NCBI RefSeq assembly: GCF_963259705.1
Contig: NC_081849.1
Coordinates: 61,352,093 to 61,416,092 of the forward strand
DNA length: 64,000 bases
Source: Myotis daubentonii
Lineage: Eukaryota; Chordata; Mammalia; Chiroptera; Vespertilionidae
Reading direction: 5' to 3'
Numbering within the stretch: position 1 is the first letter of the stretch; the number at the start of each line of letters is the position of its first letter. Below the pieces are notes generated by a model, which saw only the letters and a program-made list of their open reading frames with translations, searched no databases and was not told the DNA's origin. The position numbers and the translations under genes are program-made. Below, one piece after another: positions 11,826 through 23,016 of this stretch.

Positions 11826-12090
11826 CATACGAGGCAACTCATATTTATCACCTCATCTTCTTTGATGAGTCTCCTGCCACTAACTCCCTCTATCCAGATG
11901 AGATGCCCAAAGAACCCTGTTATGACACCCATCATGCTGACCTCTACTTATCCGGTCCCTCTGTGTTTGCCTCGAAATTACGACATCTTCAGGGCAGGGA
12001 CTGTGACCCCTACTTCTCTTTCTAACACAGAGAGGCCTGGCATGTGATAGTCACTTGATAAATGTTCATTGAACATGCAAGTTACTGAGC
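11826..12090 (+). repeat. L2 LINE 3' end fragment
   Basis: Typical L2 3' phrases in order: TTCAGGGCAGGGACTGTGAC, then GGCATGTGATAGTCACTTGATAAATGTTCATTGAA-like sequence. Strongly diverged, hence old. Confidence 0.6.
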
Positions 12091-12707
12091 AAGCAAGAGA
12101 GTGAGAGAATTATCTTTAAAACAAAGAATTCTCTCTCACATGGCTCAAAGGTCACTCTTACTAGGAGGCATCCTTTACCCGCTCAACTTAGCCACTTTTC
12201 TATTACAAAGCTCATTACAATCACAAGAGATACCTGTGTTTTGAACTTGAGTGTCATAATTATTTATTCTATCTGTCAGAATTCTACCAAATGAAACTCT
12301 CATACACTAGTAAGAGGCCATGTAACTAACACAACATTAAGGAAGGCATTCACTAAATGGTATTGTCCCTCAGTCTAGGGCACATAAAAAAAAGGGGGTG
12401 GGCATGAATAGGTCACACTATGGGCTATGAACTGGGCAAGATGTGTATTTTTTTCCCCTCTAATCTCCCTTTCCTGCTCCATTGGGCCTCAGCCAGGATC
12501 CTCCACATTCCTCCTGTGGTCCAACCCTCCATAATCAAACTTTGTCTGAAGCAAGCAGCACCAGGCACCCTTTCAGATGGAGAACACAAAGAATCACCTA
12601 GCTTGGCACCATGGCATGCAAGGTCATACAAGTGGCACAGATCACAATACTGTTTTCCTTCAAGTTCATGAACACGGTAACTGAAGATGTTTATTTATAG
12701 GAAGGCA
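12091..12707. other. RAPGEF5 intron, no feature recognised
   Basis: Unique-looking intronic DNA. The open frames 12420-12671 (plus) and 12425-12631 (minus) overlap each other and match nothing I know. Confidence 0.4.
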
Positions 12708-13052
12708 TTTGCTATGGACTGAATGCTTGTGTCCCCCATCCAAAATCTCATATATCAAATTACAATTCCCAGTATGATGGTGTCTGGAGGTGAGGTTTCT
12801 GAGAGGTAATTAGGTTATGAGGGTGGGGCCCTCATGAAAGGGATTAGTGCCCTTACAAAAGAGGCCCCAGAAAGATCCCTCATCTCTTTTGCCATGTGAG
12901 GACACAGTAAAATGATGGCCAATTATGAATCAGAAAGTGGGCCGTCATCAGACACTGAACCTGCCTGTACCTTGATAGAAATTAATTTCTATTGTATGTA
13001 AGCCACCTAGTTTGCCATATTTTGTTATAGATGCTGGAATATACTAAGACAG
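12708..13052 (+). mobile_element. MLT1-type solo LTR (ERVL-MaLR)
   Basis: It starts GCTATGGACTGAATGCTTGT and runs through GAGGTAATTAGGTTATGAGG, GGGATTAGTGCCCTTA, CCATGTGAGGACACAG and TAAGCCACCTAGTTTG to ATGCTGGAATATACTAAGACA. This is the order of a MaLR LTR. No internal retroviral sequence adjoins it, so it is a solo LTR of an old endogenous element, non-coding. Confidence 0.85.
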
Positions 13053-13100
13053 CATTTATAGCAATAGTTTGTTATTACTCTTTTCATATCATAATTTCTT

Positions 13101-13319
13101 TTTTTTTAAAATATATTTTATTGATTTTCCACAGAGAGGAAGGGAGAGAGATAGAGAGCTACAAACATCGATGAGAGAGAAACATCGATCAGCGGCCTCC
13201 TGCACACCCCCTACTGGGGATGTGCCCGCAACCCAGGTACATGCCCCTGACCGGAATCGAACCTGGAACCCCTCAGTCCGCAGGCCGATGCTCCATCCAC
13301 TGAGCCAAACCGGTTTCGG
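13101..13319 (-). mobile_element. Ves SINE, full length
   Basis: Reverse orientation: the A-tail side has TTTTATTGATTTTCCACAGA and the head ends ...CACTGAGCCAAACCGG. The pol III box B is visible as its complement (GGAATCGAACC). Perfect 16-bp duplications CATATCATAATTTCTT lie at 13085-13100 and 13320-13335. Confidence 0.95.
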
Positions 13320-13419
13320 CATATCATAATTTCTTGGTTTAACTTTTATTCACCCCAAAAAGTTGACTTCAAGAGCCATCTCCCCAGTCTGATTTGGCTG
13401 GCCCCTGGGCAGCACATGA

Positions 13420-13600
13420 GTCCTTCTGACTCAGCATTCCAAGGAGCACACGCTGATGCACTTGTTGTCTCCCTTCTAAAGCATAAACTCACTTGTGGGC
13501 AGGTACCATATCCTCTTCAGTTTTGAATTCTCAATGAATAGCCAGGTCTTGACACATCACAGATACTGAAAGAACATTACTAAATGAATAAATAAATGAA
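13420..13600 (+). repeat. L2 LINE 3' end fragment
   Basis: TAAACTCACTTGTGGGCAGG, then AATGAATAGCCAGGTCTTGA and a terminal AATGAATAAATAAATGAAC. This follows the L2 3' end pattern, diverged. Confidence 0.5.
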
Positions 13601-13618
13601 CAGAATTGTAAATGGGTA

Positions 13619-13702
13619 GCCTTGCCGGGTGGCTCGGTTGGTTGGAGCATTGTTCTGTACATCTAGAGGCTGCAGTTTCGATCCCTCGTCAGAGTGCATA
13701 CA
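13619..13702 (+). mobile_element. Ves SINE tRNA-head fragment
   Basis: GCCGGGTGGCTCGGTTGGTT (box A region) and CTGCAGTTTCGATCCCTCGTC (box B region) mark the tRNA-related head. The sequence diverges after about 84 bases, so the 3' part is missing. Confidence 0.65.
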
Positions 13703-15540
13703 GGAGCAGAGCCTGTCTAAAATATTACAGAACCAGGGAAGGCAGTTCTTCAATGAGTGGGAGCTGGACAAGATGACCTCAGTGTCTCTCCCAACACCAA
13801 GATTCTACAAAATTCAGCTGTCTTGACTCTACTTTTCTCACAGGAGCCCACAGTGTTGTCCTTCCGAAAGAGCAAAGATGCACGTGAGTTAGCAGTTAGG
13901 TGTGTCTTCTCATCTTGTACTACAGAAATTCACACACAGCTTGCACACCAAACCGCCAGTGCCCGCATCGCATCTATTCTTGTCCTGCTAATGTGGGTAC
14001 AGCAGAATGGATGCACTTATCTGGAAAAAAAAAATCTCTTCTGGCCAAAACCAATTTTGCCTGAGAACAACCTTCATAAAATTTGCTGACAATGTATCTC
14101 ATGATTCTTTATTCTCATGGGGGGAAAAAGTAAACCGATTTTTAAAAAATATTGCTGGCAAGATAGACCTGATTAGGAACATACACTGAGGAGAGATTAG
14201 TAAAGCAGATGTGTGTCAAGGTGAGTGGTGGTTGAGACTGACCGGACGGCCAAGTGCTGGCCTGGCAAATACATCTTTGTGCAGAAACAGAGTACTTAAA
14301 TCATGATAATTGGTTCCTTTTTAAAATCCTACATATACTAAGATTAATAACCCAAATTAAAGCCTAAATGGGACTAATAGGATTCATCATCCCCAAAGTT
14401 ACAAAATCTAGGAAAAGCCTGACTTCCATGGGTGTGAAGCCAACACAAAGCTGTTCTGGAATGTGAACGAACTCCCACAGGAAACCAGGAAACATGACCG
14501 GATAGGAAGCTCTGGCTGTGAGAGGGGAGCTGTACTTATTAAATCTTATTGCCTCTAATGATTATCATGTAAAACGAGTTCTTAAATTTAAGAGCTCTTA
14601 AATTAGGGCAAGCTGGGAATTTGATCCTGAGGCCAACTTCCGCTAGTAAACCTATGGGAGAAAAGAGCAGGAGAGCTGAGGATAGACCGTAAAATCTTGA
14701 AGTATAAAGCCAATATCTTTGCATCCCAAGTATATTTCAATATGCTTTATTAGCTTAATGGATCATTCTGGCAAAAAAAGAGAGGCACATTCATCTTTAA
14801 TGTTTAATGAAGGGACTATTTACAGAAGTGTAGGTAGGTTTGAGGAAATGAACCGAAAAGTGGTGAGATAACCATAAACCAGCAAAGAGGGGCAAGAGTG
14901 AGTACTGGATCCCATTGGGAGCTACCGGAGTAAGTGAGAGGCTCCCAGGAGGAGCTGCAGTCACCGAGGGGTGTGGTCATGGCTAGGAACCTGCCCTCTC
15001 TCCTACACGCTGATGTGCTGTGGCATTTCCCAATGGCCACTGGACAGTGGGAGGCAAGCGATCATGAAAACAAAAATCCATAGTCCATAGAGGTCAGGAC
15101 TCACGGCCTGCAGCACAGAGCAGGGCCAGAGTGAAGGAGGGATGGGAATGGGGATGATCCAGCACACCTAACCTTTCGGTTTCCAGAGAAGCTTGTGTCA
15201 ACTGATGAATTTAGATGCCCCCTCACAGGCCATGCAATCCATCATCTTAATGCCAGGAAATCAACTCACACTCTAATAGCTTTAGAACAGGGTATGTTAG
15301 CATTTTCCTACCTGACTTAATCTAATTCTTGCATGCTTTATTGTCTGAACACTCTGTCTTGTCTAATACCCATATCAGTTTATTGCAATTCACACCCTAC
15401 AATTTGCTTTACACTCCACACTCCCCACGTGACCTTTGAGAAGTGTTATTAAATCACAGATTGTTACTGTTGATTTTTAAAAATCATACAAGCCTAAATT
15501 GTATTAAACTTTTCCCAGCAAGTCCTCCAGTTCCAGTATA
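13703..15540. other. RAPGEF5 intron, no feature recognised
   Basis: Intronic DNA without an assignable repeat or exon. The plus-strand frame 13757-14089 continues from the SINE fragment and has no known relative. Confidence 0.4.
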
Positions 15541-15554
15541 AAAATTCTTGGTTG

Positions 15555-15780
15555 CCTGGCTGGCATGGCTCAGTGATTGAGCATCAACCTATGAATCAGG
15601 AGGTCACGGTTTGATTCCCAGTCAGGGCACATGCCCGGTTTGTGGGCTCGATCCTCAGTGTGGGGCATGCAGGAGGCAGCCGATCAATGATTCTTTCTCA
15701 TCACTGATGTTTCCATCTCTCTCTCCCTCTCCCTTCCTCTCTGAAATCGATAAGCATATATTAAAAATAAGTAAATAAAT
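15555..15780 (+). mobile_element. Ves SINE
   Basis: The head CCTGGCTGGCATGGCTCAGT has a box A-like motif; the box B-like motif is GGTTTGATTCC. A TCTCTCTCCCTCTCCCTTCC stretch and an A-rich tail follow. Flanking duplications AAAATTCTTGGTTG (15541-15554) and AAAATTTCTTGGTTG (15781-15795) differ by one base. Confidence 0.9.
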
Positions 15781-15795
15781 AAAATTTCTTGGTTG

Positions 15796-16714
15796 ATGAC
15801 CAAATTTAGCGATAGGGATGGAGAGGAGAAGAGAGTGGAGGAGTGGCAGGACAAGTTCCTCTCTGATGTTAGCTGTGTGAGAACAGGGCTTTGGTCTGTT
15901 TTGCTCTCTGAACTATCCCACCATCCAGAACAACAGTGCCTGGGAAATGAATGAATGGCCTGCTGAATGATGGATGAGCAGGCAGACACTATACATCAGA
16001 ATGGCCCAAGATCAAGGACAGAGAGGAGGCAAAGGCAAGGAGGCAGAGGTTCAGCACAGAGGGACACAGTCCAGAGAGCAGGCTAGAGCAGAAAGGGGAA
16101 ATTTAAGCTAGAAGTCCACAGAGCACAGGTCAAGATGGAGACCACCTGTGGCTAGGTACCCAGGCTCCATAGTCAGATGTAGGCACAGAGTCAGATTAAC
16201 AGGCACAGATCACCCGCAGCAGAAACGGAGCTTGGTTCTGACTTTGAGGCCCTTCTCATCCAGGGAGAGCTCTGTCCTTAGAGAAAGGTTGGGGTCCCAA
16301 CTTCCCAGGAGGCCTCCAACGGTACTGAGAGGACAGGGCTTTTGCCTAATCTGGAGAGAAATCCTACCACCATTCAATGGCTGTGTTCCAGGGGGAAGGT
16401 GGACTCCTGAAATCCCAATGTGTCATTTGAAATATGAGGCTGTTACACCCTTCAGAATATGTTAAAGGAACACAAAACTGTGTATGCAAAAGGCCTAGCA
16501 TAGTCTCACCCTAACCACCCTATGATCACCAATGACTAGATAAAGTAATTTATCAGTTCACACACCTTACCAAGCTCCTGCTAGACCCCATGCAAAGGGT
16601 GTGATCCACGTCTATTTCATGGGTAATAACCAATTCTTAGTACAAAAATTAAACTCAGATGATGGCAACCCTTAAAAGAACTTATGAACCAAGTCAAATT
16701 AAAGTGATAGCAAC
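15796..16714. other. RAPGEF5 intron, mostly unassigned
   Basis: A stretch at 15890-15970 resembles an L2 3' end (CAGTGCCTGGGAAATGAATG). The rest is GA-rich unique-looking DNA. The open frame 16148-16465 shows no known domain. Confidence 0.4.
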
Positions 16715-16890
16715 ACCAAAGTGAAGACAGACCTGCCTGGGTTCAAATCCTAGAGCTGCCACTTACTAGCTGGGTGATCTTAACCGAGTTGCTCAATCTC
16801 TCTGAGCATCAGTGTTCTTGCCTGTAAAATGGGATAATAACTAATTCATAATTGACCCAATTATTAATGCTGGAGGCAGAGAAAGCCCTC
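16715..16890 (+). repeat. MIR SINE
   Basis: A clear MIR core: GACCTGCCTGGGTTCAAATC, GCCACTTACTAGCTGGGTGA and CCTGTAAAATGGGATAATAA in order. Old, moderately diverged. Confidence 0.85.
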
Positions 16891-18250
16891 AGTAAATGGA
16901 TGCAGAAAAATATACCAACTATTGCATTTGTATGACACCCAAGTATAGTAACATCAACGCTGGATTTGTACCAGGGCCTTGCTACAATTTTGTTTATGTG
17001 TATGTGTGTTTAAAATCCCCATTAAAAGCACACACAAATAATGTCCTCACATTTTTTTAGTTGCACTGAGAACTGATCCTTATGGAGGTGTGTGCACCAT
17101 TGGGCGCCCAGAAGCCACCAGGGGAGTCAATTGCAAAGCTCACTGAACCTGAGGAAAGAAGGCTCACAGTCCCTGCTGGAGACCTGGGGCTGAGGAAATG
17201 GATCACTTTCATGGGAGTGGAGGGCTGTGTCTCTCCGCCACTCACCTTACCCTTTCATATTAAGTCTCTCTCACCAAGAAGCCATACCCCTCTAGAAGAT
17301 CAAATCTCAAAGAAGGGAGAAATGAAGTTCAGTTGTCTCTCACTCTTACCTTTTTTAAAATATAATTTCAATAGTTAGTTAACGCCTTATGAGCCCCGAG
17401 TCTTTGGGTGGGGTTCCTGATTATCTGCAAGGGAACAGTCAGCATCCTTTAGCATCAGCAAAACTGAAGCATAAACAGGAAAAGCCATCAGCAGCAACAA
17501 ACAAGGCGTGACGTCAGCCACGGCCACTGGGGCAAAGCCATTGAACCCCGCTCCTCTGCTGTCCCTCCGTTCCAGACATGGTGGTTACTTCATTCTGCTA
17601 AGACTCATCAGATACATATACCAGCTCCCCTGCCCCCTGGTTAGTGGGCCTGGAGATATATATATAAAGAGCTGAGCTGGAATCAAGAGGCCTAGGTCAA
17701 AGGGCACCTTGGGCACTGCCTTGGACATACATGGTCTGATAGAGGCCTATTGAAGGTACCAGGAGAAATGAGATGCCTTCAAATTCTAAATTAGATCCTT
17801 CCGCATTTCCTAGCACGTGGAAGCAAAAGGGGGGAAACCGTCAATCCCTGGGATCACTGGAGAGAACTCTGCCAATACTTTGCACATGTGAATTCCATGC
17901 CTTGTTTGTTGCTGCTGTTGGTTTGTCCTGTTCATGCTTCAGCTTTGCTGATGCTAAAGGATGCTGACTGCTCCCTTGCAGAAAATTCTGTCAGTTCATG
18001 GCATCCATGCCGACTGTCCGTGAGTTATACTTGCAACAGGTTCTGCCGCACTGGGATTTGCAAAAATGTGGATGACTCAGTGCTGGGAACAGCACTTATT
18101 TCCATTTCGTATTATTGGTGACCCTCAAGAAACAATTCATAGGTTATCTGAGATTTAAAAAAGAAATCAATCTGGAATCCTGCTTCCTAGATTTTATAGA
18201 AATGACACTATACATGTTATACAGAAATACCTTTTAGTTTCTAAGAATTC
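16891..18250. other. RAPGEF5 intron, no feature recognised
   Basis: Unique-looking intronic sequence with no exon signal. Overlapping plus-strand frames at 17773-17967 and 17888-18121 match nothing I recognise. Confidence 0.4.
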
Positions 18251-18263
18251 TCAAATCTGCTCT

Positions 18264-18284
18264 CGCGCGCATGTGTGTGTGTAT

Positions 18285-18318
<34 letters not shown>
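18264..18318. repeat. (GT)n microsatellite
   Basis: An interrupted GT dinucleotide repeat starting after CGCGCGCATG. Confidence 0.9.
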
Positions 18319-18427
18319 AACATACATGCATAGTTATTCTAAAGGGAAAATGTCAAACTGGTACTTTCCCAAGCAGCCCAAGGTGGGATAAAAACCTATG
18401 CTAAATTATGACTCCAAGTCTCTATAT

Positions 18428-18641
18428 CAGGGGTGGGCAAACTTTTTGACTGGAGGGCCACAATGGGTTCTTAAACTGGACCGGAGGGCCGGAACAAAAG
18501 CATGGATGGAGTGTTTGTGTGAACTAATATAAATTCAAAGTAAACATCATTACATAAAAGAGTACGGTCTTTTTTTTTTTTTAGTTTTATTCATTTCAAA
18601 CGGACAGGATCCGCCCGCGGGCCGTAGTTTGCCCACGGCTG
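18428..18641 (+). mobile_element. hAT miniature transposon (GGGTGGGCAAAC end type)
   Basis: Ends CAGGGGTGGGCAAACTTTTT and ...GTAGTTTGCCCACGGCTG are inverted repeats, and an 8-bp duplication CTCTATAT flanks them (18420-18427 and 18642-18649). The inside has GCCACAATGGG and GGACCGGAGGGCCGG and no coding sequence. It is a different hAT family from SPIN. Confidence 0.93.
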
Positions 18642-18871
18642 CTCTATATTCTTGTAGGGGACATACTTGTCACCTGGGTTTGAATAATTCCAGGTAGCAG
18701 CTTTACAAAACCTTTAACAGGACAGTGTGGATTTTAGAGCAGCCTTGAGAGCTAGCCCTCACTGATCCTTATGGCTCTGGTTTCTCCTTCCAAATTCCTC
18801 TCACTGAAAACTCAGCTGTGTTAGGCAATGCCCCTGGTTAAGACCTAATTCATAAACTGGAATACTGGAAA

Positions 18872-19165
18872 AGCTAACTTTTTTATTTGTATGTAATGAA
18901 TGCTGTTTTTTATTACAGTTGTCTCCCATGTCCCTCCTTTGCCCACCTTTCCCCAGCCCCTGCGTGCATCCCCCTCCCCTGGCCTTTGGCCATCCCACAC
19001 TGTTGTCGGTGTCCATGGGGTGTTCATATATGCTTTTGGCTAATCTCTTCACCTTACTTCATCTAGTCTCGCCCATCCCCTTCCCCTCTGTCAGTCTGTT
19101 CCATGTATCCATGCCTCTGGTTCTATTTTGTTGGTCGGTTTATTTTGTTCATTATGGAAAAAACC
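18872..19165 (-). mobile_element. Bat L1 3' UTR fragment
   Basis: In reverse orientation: TTTTATTACAGTTGTCTCCC, a C-rich stretch and GGTTCTATTTTGTTGGTCGG. This is the usual 3' UTR order of vesper-bat L1 copies. Confidence 0.7.
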
Positions 19166-19254
19166 AGCTCTTAACTCTGAACACATCTAAAAGCAGCATT
19201 CTTCACATTTAAAAAGCATTGAATACTTGAAATTTGCTAAGAGAGTAGCTCTCC

Positions 19255-19420
19255 AGAGTCTCTCTCTGTCTCTGGATATGTCCATTAGCTTGATTGTGGC
19301 AATCATGTTACAATGTATAGGTTTATCAAAATATCACATCATGTACCTTAAATCGATATTTTTATTTGTCAATCATACCTCAATAAAACTGGAAAAATAT
19401 TAAAATAAAATGTAAAGATA
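19255..19420 (+). mobile_element. L1 3' end fragment (older L1MA-like)
   Basis: TGATTGTGGCAATCATGTTA, then CATCATGTACCTTAAATCGA and ATACCTCAATAAAACTGG correspond to the 3' terminus of older mammalian L1 elements. Confidence 0.55.
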
Positions 19421-21285
19421 CCATAAACTAACATGCTTAGAAAATGCAAAGGCTTCAAGTCAAGGAACGCTACAACTCTCTCAATTCCTTCTGTGTTTAC
19501 TTGTGTGTGTCTGCATGTGTGCATGCAAATATGCTTGCGTGTCTGTGTGTACACATGTGCATGTGTGTAACTTCAGCGAGGGCAAAGCATTAATAAAAAG
19601 GGCAGCCTCAGTACTTGTAGAAGTTATGGAATAAAAAATTCCTAGTTACCATAGCAACTGCTAGATCACATAGCCTGGGAGCATGGAGATACAAAGCATT
19701 TTGAGTAAACACCTTGTTTTTTCATGTTTCGTACATTCCTGGATGTTTTTAGAGAAGCACGCCTTTCGTCTCTGCAGTAACCGCCTCAGAAACCTCATTC
19801 CACTGTTTGCAACAAATTGGGAGAAAGGTAAGATCCTGTTACTCTTGGCCCATTGCACAGCCATGGAAAGTTGGTATTAAAACAGGTTAAGAGAATTTGA
19901 AAATGCAACAAAATATTGTTAACACTATTTGAGAAGCAAACAAACAGAATTAGGAAATGAAAAGGAAGAGAGGAGGTTAAAAGAAGACAAATTAAATTTG
20001 GTTGCACAGTAGGAGGTATTCTCTCTCTTTTTCTGGGGTGGGGATGGGTACATGGGGAAAGAAGAATGAACTGAAAAGAAAGGGAAGTATTTAAGTGATG
20101 GACCCCAAAGAGTTCTCTTTTCCTGAATACTGATTTGCACCTGGGTGACAAAGAGGACGAAACCTGCCCAGGTAAGATCCTTGCTTCATAAATGGACTCA
20201 CTGACGTTTCAAAGTTTGTGTCTACTCTTCAGCAAGTATGAATTCTCCCAAAGGCTCGTCCACAGTTACAAATTGACTATCACATGGACCTCCCAGCTTT
20301 TTCTGCTTTGTCATTTCCAGGTTAATTTCCCGAGGGACACGCCATTTCATTTAAAGCTTGATCTCCAATGAGCTGGAATCCTGGAGCTGGTACAACTTGG
20401 ATTTGGAGAGATCTGGTCTGAGGGCTTGAGCTTGGGAAAGATTCTAAATCACCCACAATTGCCTTCTCTGCCCGATTCAGGCCCACAAACAGTAACTGAA
20501 AGCCCAGTGCTAGACGCTGGGGATAAAAGTTCAAGTAAAACATGGGATTGCCTGCAAAGAGCAGATTCTTTATGAGAGAGATAAAAACTTGCATTTTTTT
20601 AGAAGCAGTGGTTTGGAGCTGGGCTGTAGATAGGGGTTAATGACTTTAGCCAGTATAAACAACTAGGCCACTTTCCTGTCATTCCGAGGAGTTCAAGGCA
20701 GTACAATCAAGTATTTTTTTAGTTTGTCATTATTCAGGAGTTCCGTATCTCAGTCCTCATCAGGACATTCTGAACTCAGAAAAACAATTCCAAATATTTA
20801 ATGACTTGACTTGAAACATGGCTTTAATACCCTGATAGCAGAGATCTTTTTAGCAGGATATGTTAGCTCAGCCATCTGTCCCATATCAACAGCATTTCAC
20901 AGAGAGTAAATTTTCAGAAGTTCTATCCACAGGAGTATTTTTAGAACACAAAAGAACAGAATGATTCTTGGCATTGATAGGCATATTCAACCAGAGTAAA
21001 AACTCAAAGCCTCCTGAATAATCAATTGGCATCCATTTAATGTGGCGACAGTTTCCCCCAAACTGTACAACACCCAAAAGTATGGATGCTGCTGAACTTG
21101 AGGAGATGTGTGTCTTCCATTTAAGAAAGGAATGTTAGAGCTAGAAAAAACCTTACATCTTTCACCTTTAAATTTAGAAATGAGAAAACGAAAGCTCAGA
21201 GAGGTAATGTCACTCATGAAATTTGTAGTCAATATATTTAGTTTGGAGGAAGTTTGTTAACAGAGTTTCAATTCCTCCAGAATAA
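19421..21285. other. RAPGEF5 intron, no exon recognised
   Basis: Mostly unique-looking. AATGAGAAAACGAAAGCTCAG at about 21178 may be a reversed MIR-type tail. Opposed open frames at 19661-19880 and 19795-20151 have no known relatives. Confidence 0.4.
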
Positions 21286-22420
21286 AATGGATTTTTTAAT
21301 GTGGGTAACAAAATAGTAAATTAAATGAAAGAAAATTTTGCATGTGATAGCTAACCAAGAAATCTTACTTTCACATTACAAAAATAAATCCCAGCAACAC
21401 TGAAGACCTGAGTGAAAACTCTAGAAGAAATAGTAGAAAATAAATAAAGTTAAGTATTTGGCCAAAAGTTTGGGAAGGGCTTTCTAATTTTAAAAGCAAT
21501 TTCAGCCGAAACCGGTTTGGCTCAGTGGATAGAGCGTTGGCCTGCGGACTGAGAGGTCCCAGGTTCGATTCCGGTCAAGGGCATGTACCTGGGTTGCGGG
21601 CATATCCCCAGTAGGAGATGTGCAGGAGGCAGCTGATCGATGATTCTCTCTCATCGATGTTTCTAACTCTCTATCTCTCTCCCTTCCTCTCTGTAAAAAA
21701 TCAATAAAATATTTAAAAAAAAAAAAAAAAAAAAAGCAATTTTAAATTAAAAACATGAACCAACAGTTTTGCCCTCAAATGTATAAAAATAAGTAAATAG
21801 GAAAGAAACAAAGTGGGGAAAACTACATGCAACAAATATGACAAAGATTTATATCCTTATATTTAAAGAACTTATTCAAATTAATGAGAAAAATCCCAAT
21901 GGAAAAATGGGCAAAGGAAATAGATTATTTACAAAAGAAAGGTAAGTGGATTAATATAAATTATAAATATTCAACCTCTCTAGAAAAGCAATGTAAATTT
22001 GAACAAAACAGTATCTCCTTACCCCATTATCCTGACAAAAATATTTAGTTTCTCCTCCTAAGAATCATAATCCTCAATGGGGGTGAAGGTGAGGGCGAGG
22101 GCATTACAAAGCAAGTACTTTCATGTATTGCTGAAGTAAGTGAAAACTGGAACACGCTTTGAAAAGGAGTTAAACAAAAACATAAAAGAGATAACACAGT
22201 TCATACCTGTAGGTAGGTAGTAATGACTCAGCTAGGAATTTATCCTTAAGAAATATAAATTAGGTAAAGATTTTTTTGTAGAGAAGTGCATGTCAGATCA
22301 TTCAGAATAGCAAAATTTTGAAAACACGTTTGACGCCCCCCCCCCCCCCAAATGGAGAGATGGTTAAGTAACGTATGTTATGGAAATATAAGGAAAGCCT
22401 CATAATGTACATACTGGGAA
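21286..22420 (+). mobile_element. Old L1 (L1M-type) ORF2 end and 3' region, interrupted by a Ves SINE
   Basis: Phrases typical of the L1 ORF2 tail appear in order (GAAAAATGGGCAAAGGAAAT, ATATTCAACCTCTCTAG, AGAATAGCAAAATTTTG, GAGAGATGGTTAAGTAACG), all decayed with no long reading frame. The Ves at 21503-21731 is inserted within it. A C run lies at 22336-22349. Confidence 0.6.
21503..21731 (+). mobile_element. Ves SINE, full length, young-looking
   Basis: Box A (TGGCTCAGTGGATAGAGCG) and box B (GGTTCGATTCC) are intact, followed by GCAGGAGGCAGCTGATCG, the pyrimidine tail and a long A run. Duplications AAAAGCAATTT lie at 21492-21502 and 21732-21742. Confidence 0.95.
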
Positions 22421-22499
22421 GGGGAGGGGAAATGTGGTTAGTCATCACTACACTTTGCTTTTCTTCCTTGTAGTTTTTATTATTTTAAAATTCTCTGCT

Positions 22500-22660
22500 C
22501 TCTGTTAACTGCTCTTCCTCTTTGCTGCCTTTGTTTTCTCATCCATTTCCTTCACTAAATGGTGGGTGCCTGTGGGGCTCAAATCAGATCTGGTTCACTT
22601 CTCTCTCTGTCCTATTTCTGTGATGCCTGGTTCACAGGTACTCAACAAATGCTTTTCCCA
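22500..22660 (+). repeat. L2-like 3' end fragment
   Basis: TGATGCCTGGTTCACAGGTA followed by CTCAACAAATGCTTTTCC resembles the L2 3' terminus. Weak. Confidence 0.4.
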
Positions 22661-22856
22661 ATGCATGGAGGCAAGAATAAATTAATCTTAGCCAGATCTT
22701 TTAAAAATGTGCTCTGTATATGAAAAGGGGAAAATCCTCCTGAGACTGAAAATTACTTAGGCCCTCAACGGTCAGCTCTATGTGTTGTGGCTGAATGGCA
22801 CGTCTGGTAGGAACAAGCTAAATAGTGATTTGGCTGAATCCCCTCTTCACCTAGTG

Positions 22857-23008
22857 CCGTGGTCGGCAAACCGAGGCTCGCGAGCCACATGTGGCTCTTT
22901 GGCCCTTTGAGTGTGGCCAAGAAGTTTCAATCGCACTGTACGTGCGCGCCTGCATGTGGTATTTTGTGAAAGAGCCACACTCAAGGGGCTGCAGTTTGCC
23001 GACCACTG
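22857..23008 (+). mobile_element. hAT miniature transposon (GTGGTCGGCAAAC end type), short form
   Basis: A 152-bp element with ends CCGTGGTCGGCAAACC and ...GCAGTTTGCCGACCACTG and an 8-bp duplication ACCTAGTG/ATCTAGTG (22849-22856, 23009-23016; one mismatch). It shares GCGAGCCACATGTGGCTC with the copies at 42853, 56975 and 57199 but is internally shorter. Confidence 0.92.
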
Positions 23009-23016
23009 ATCTAGTG

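Noticed and set aside
12708..13052. Possible retroviral coding remnant
   Set aside because: Only LTR sequence is present; no gag, pol or env similarity adjoins it.
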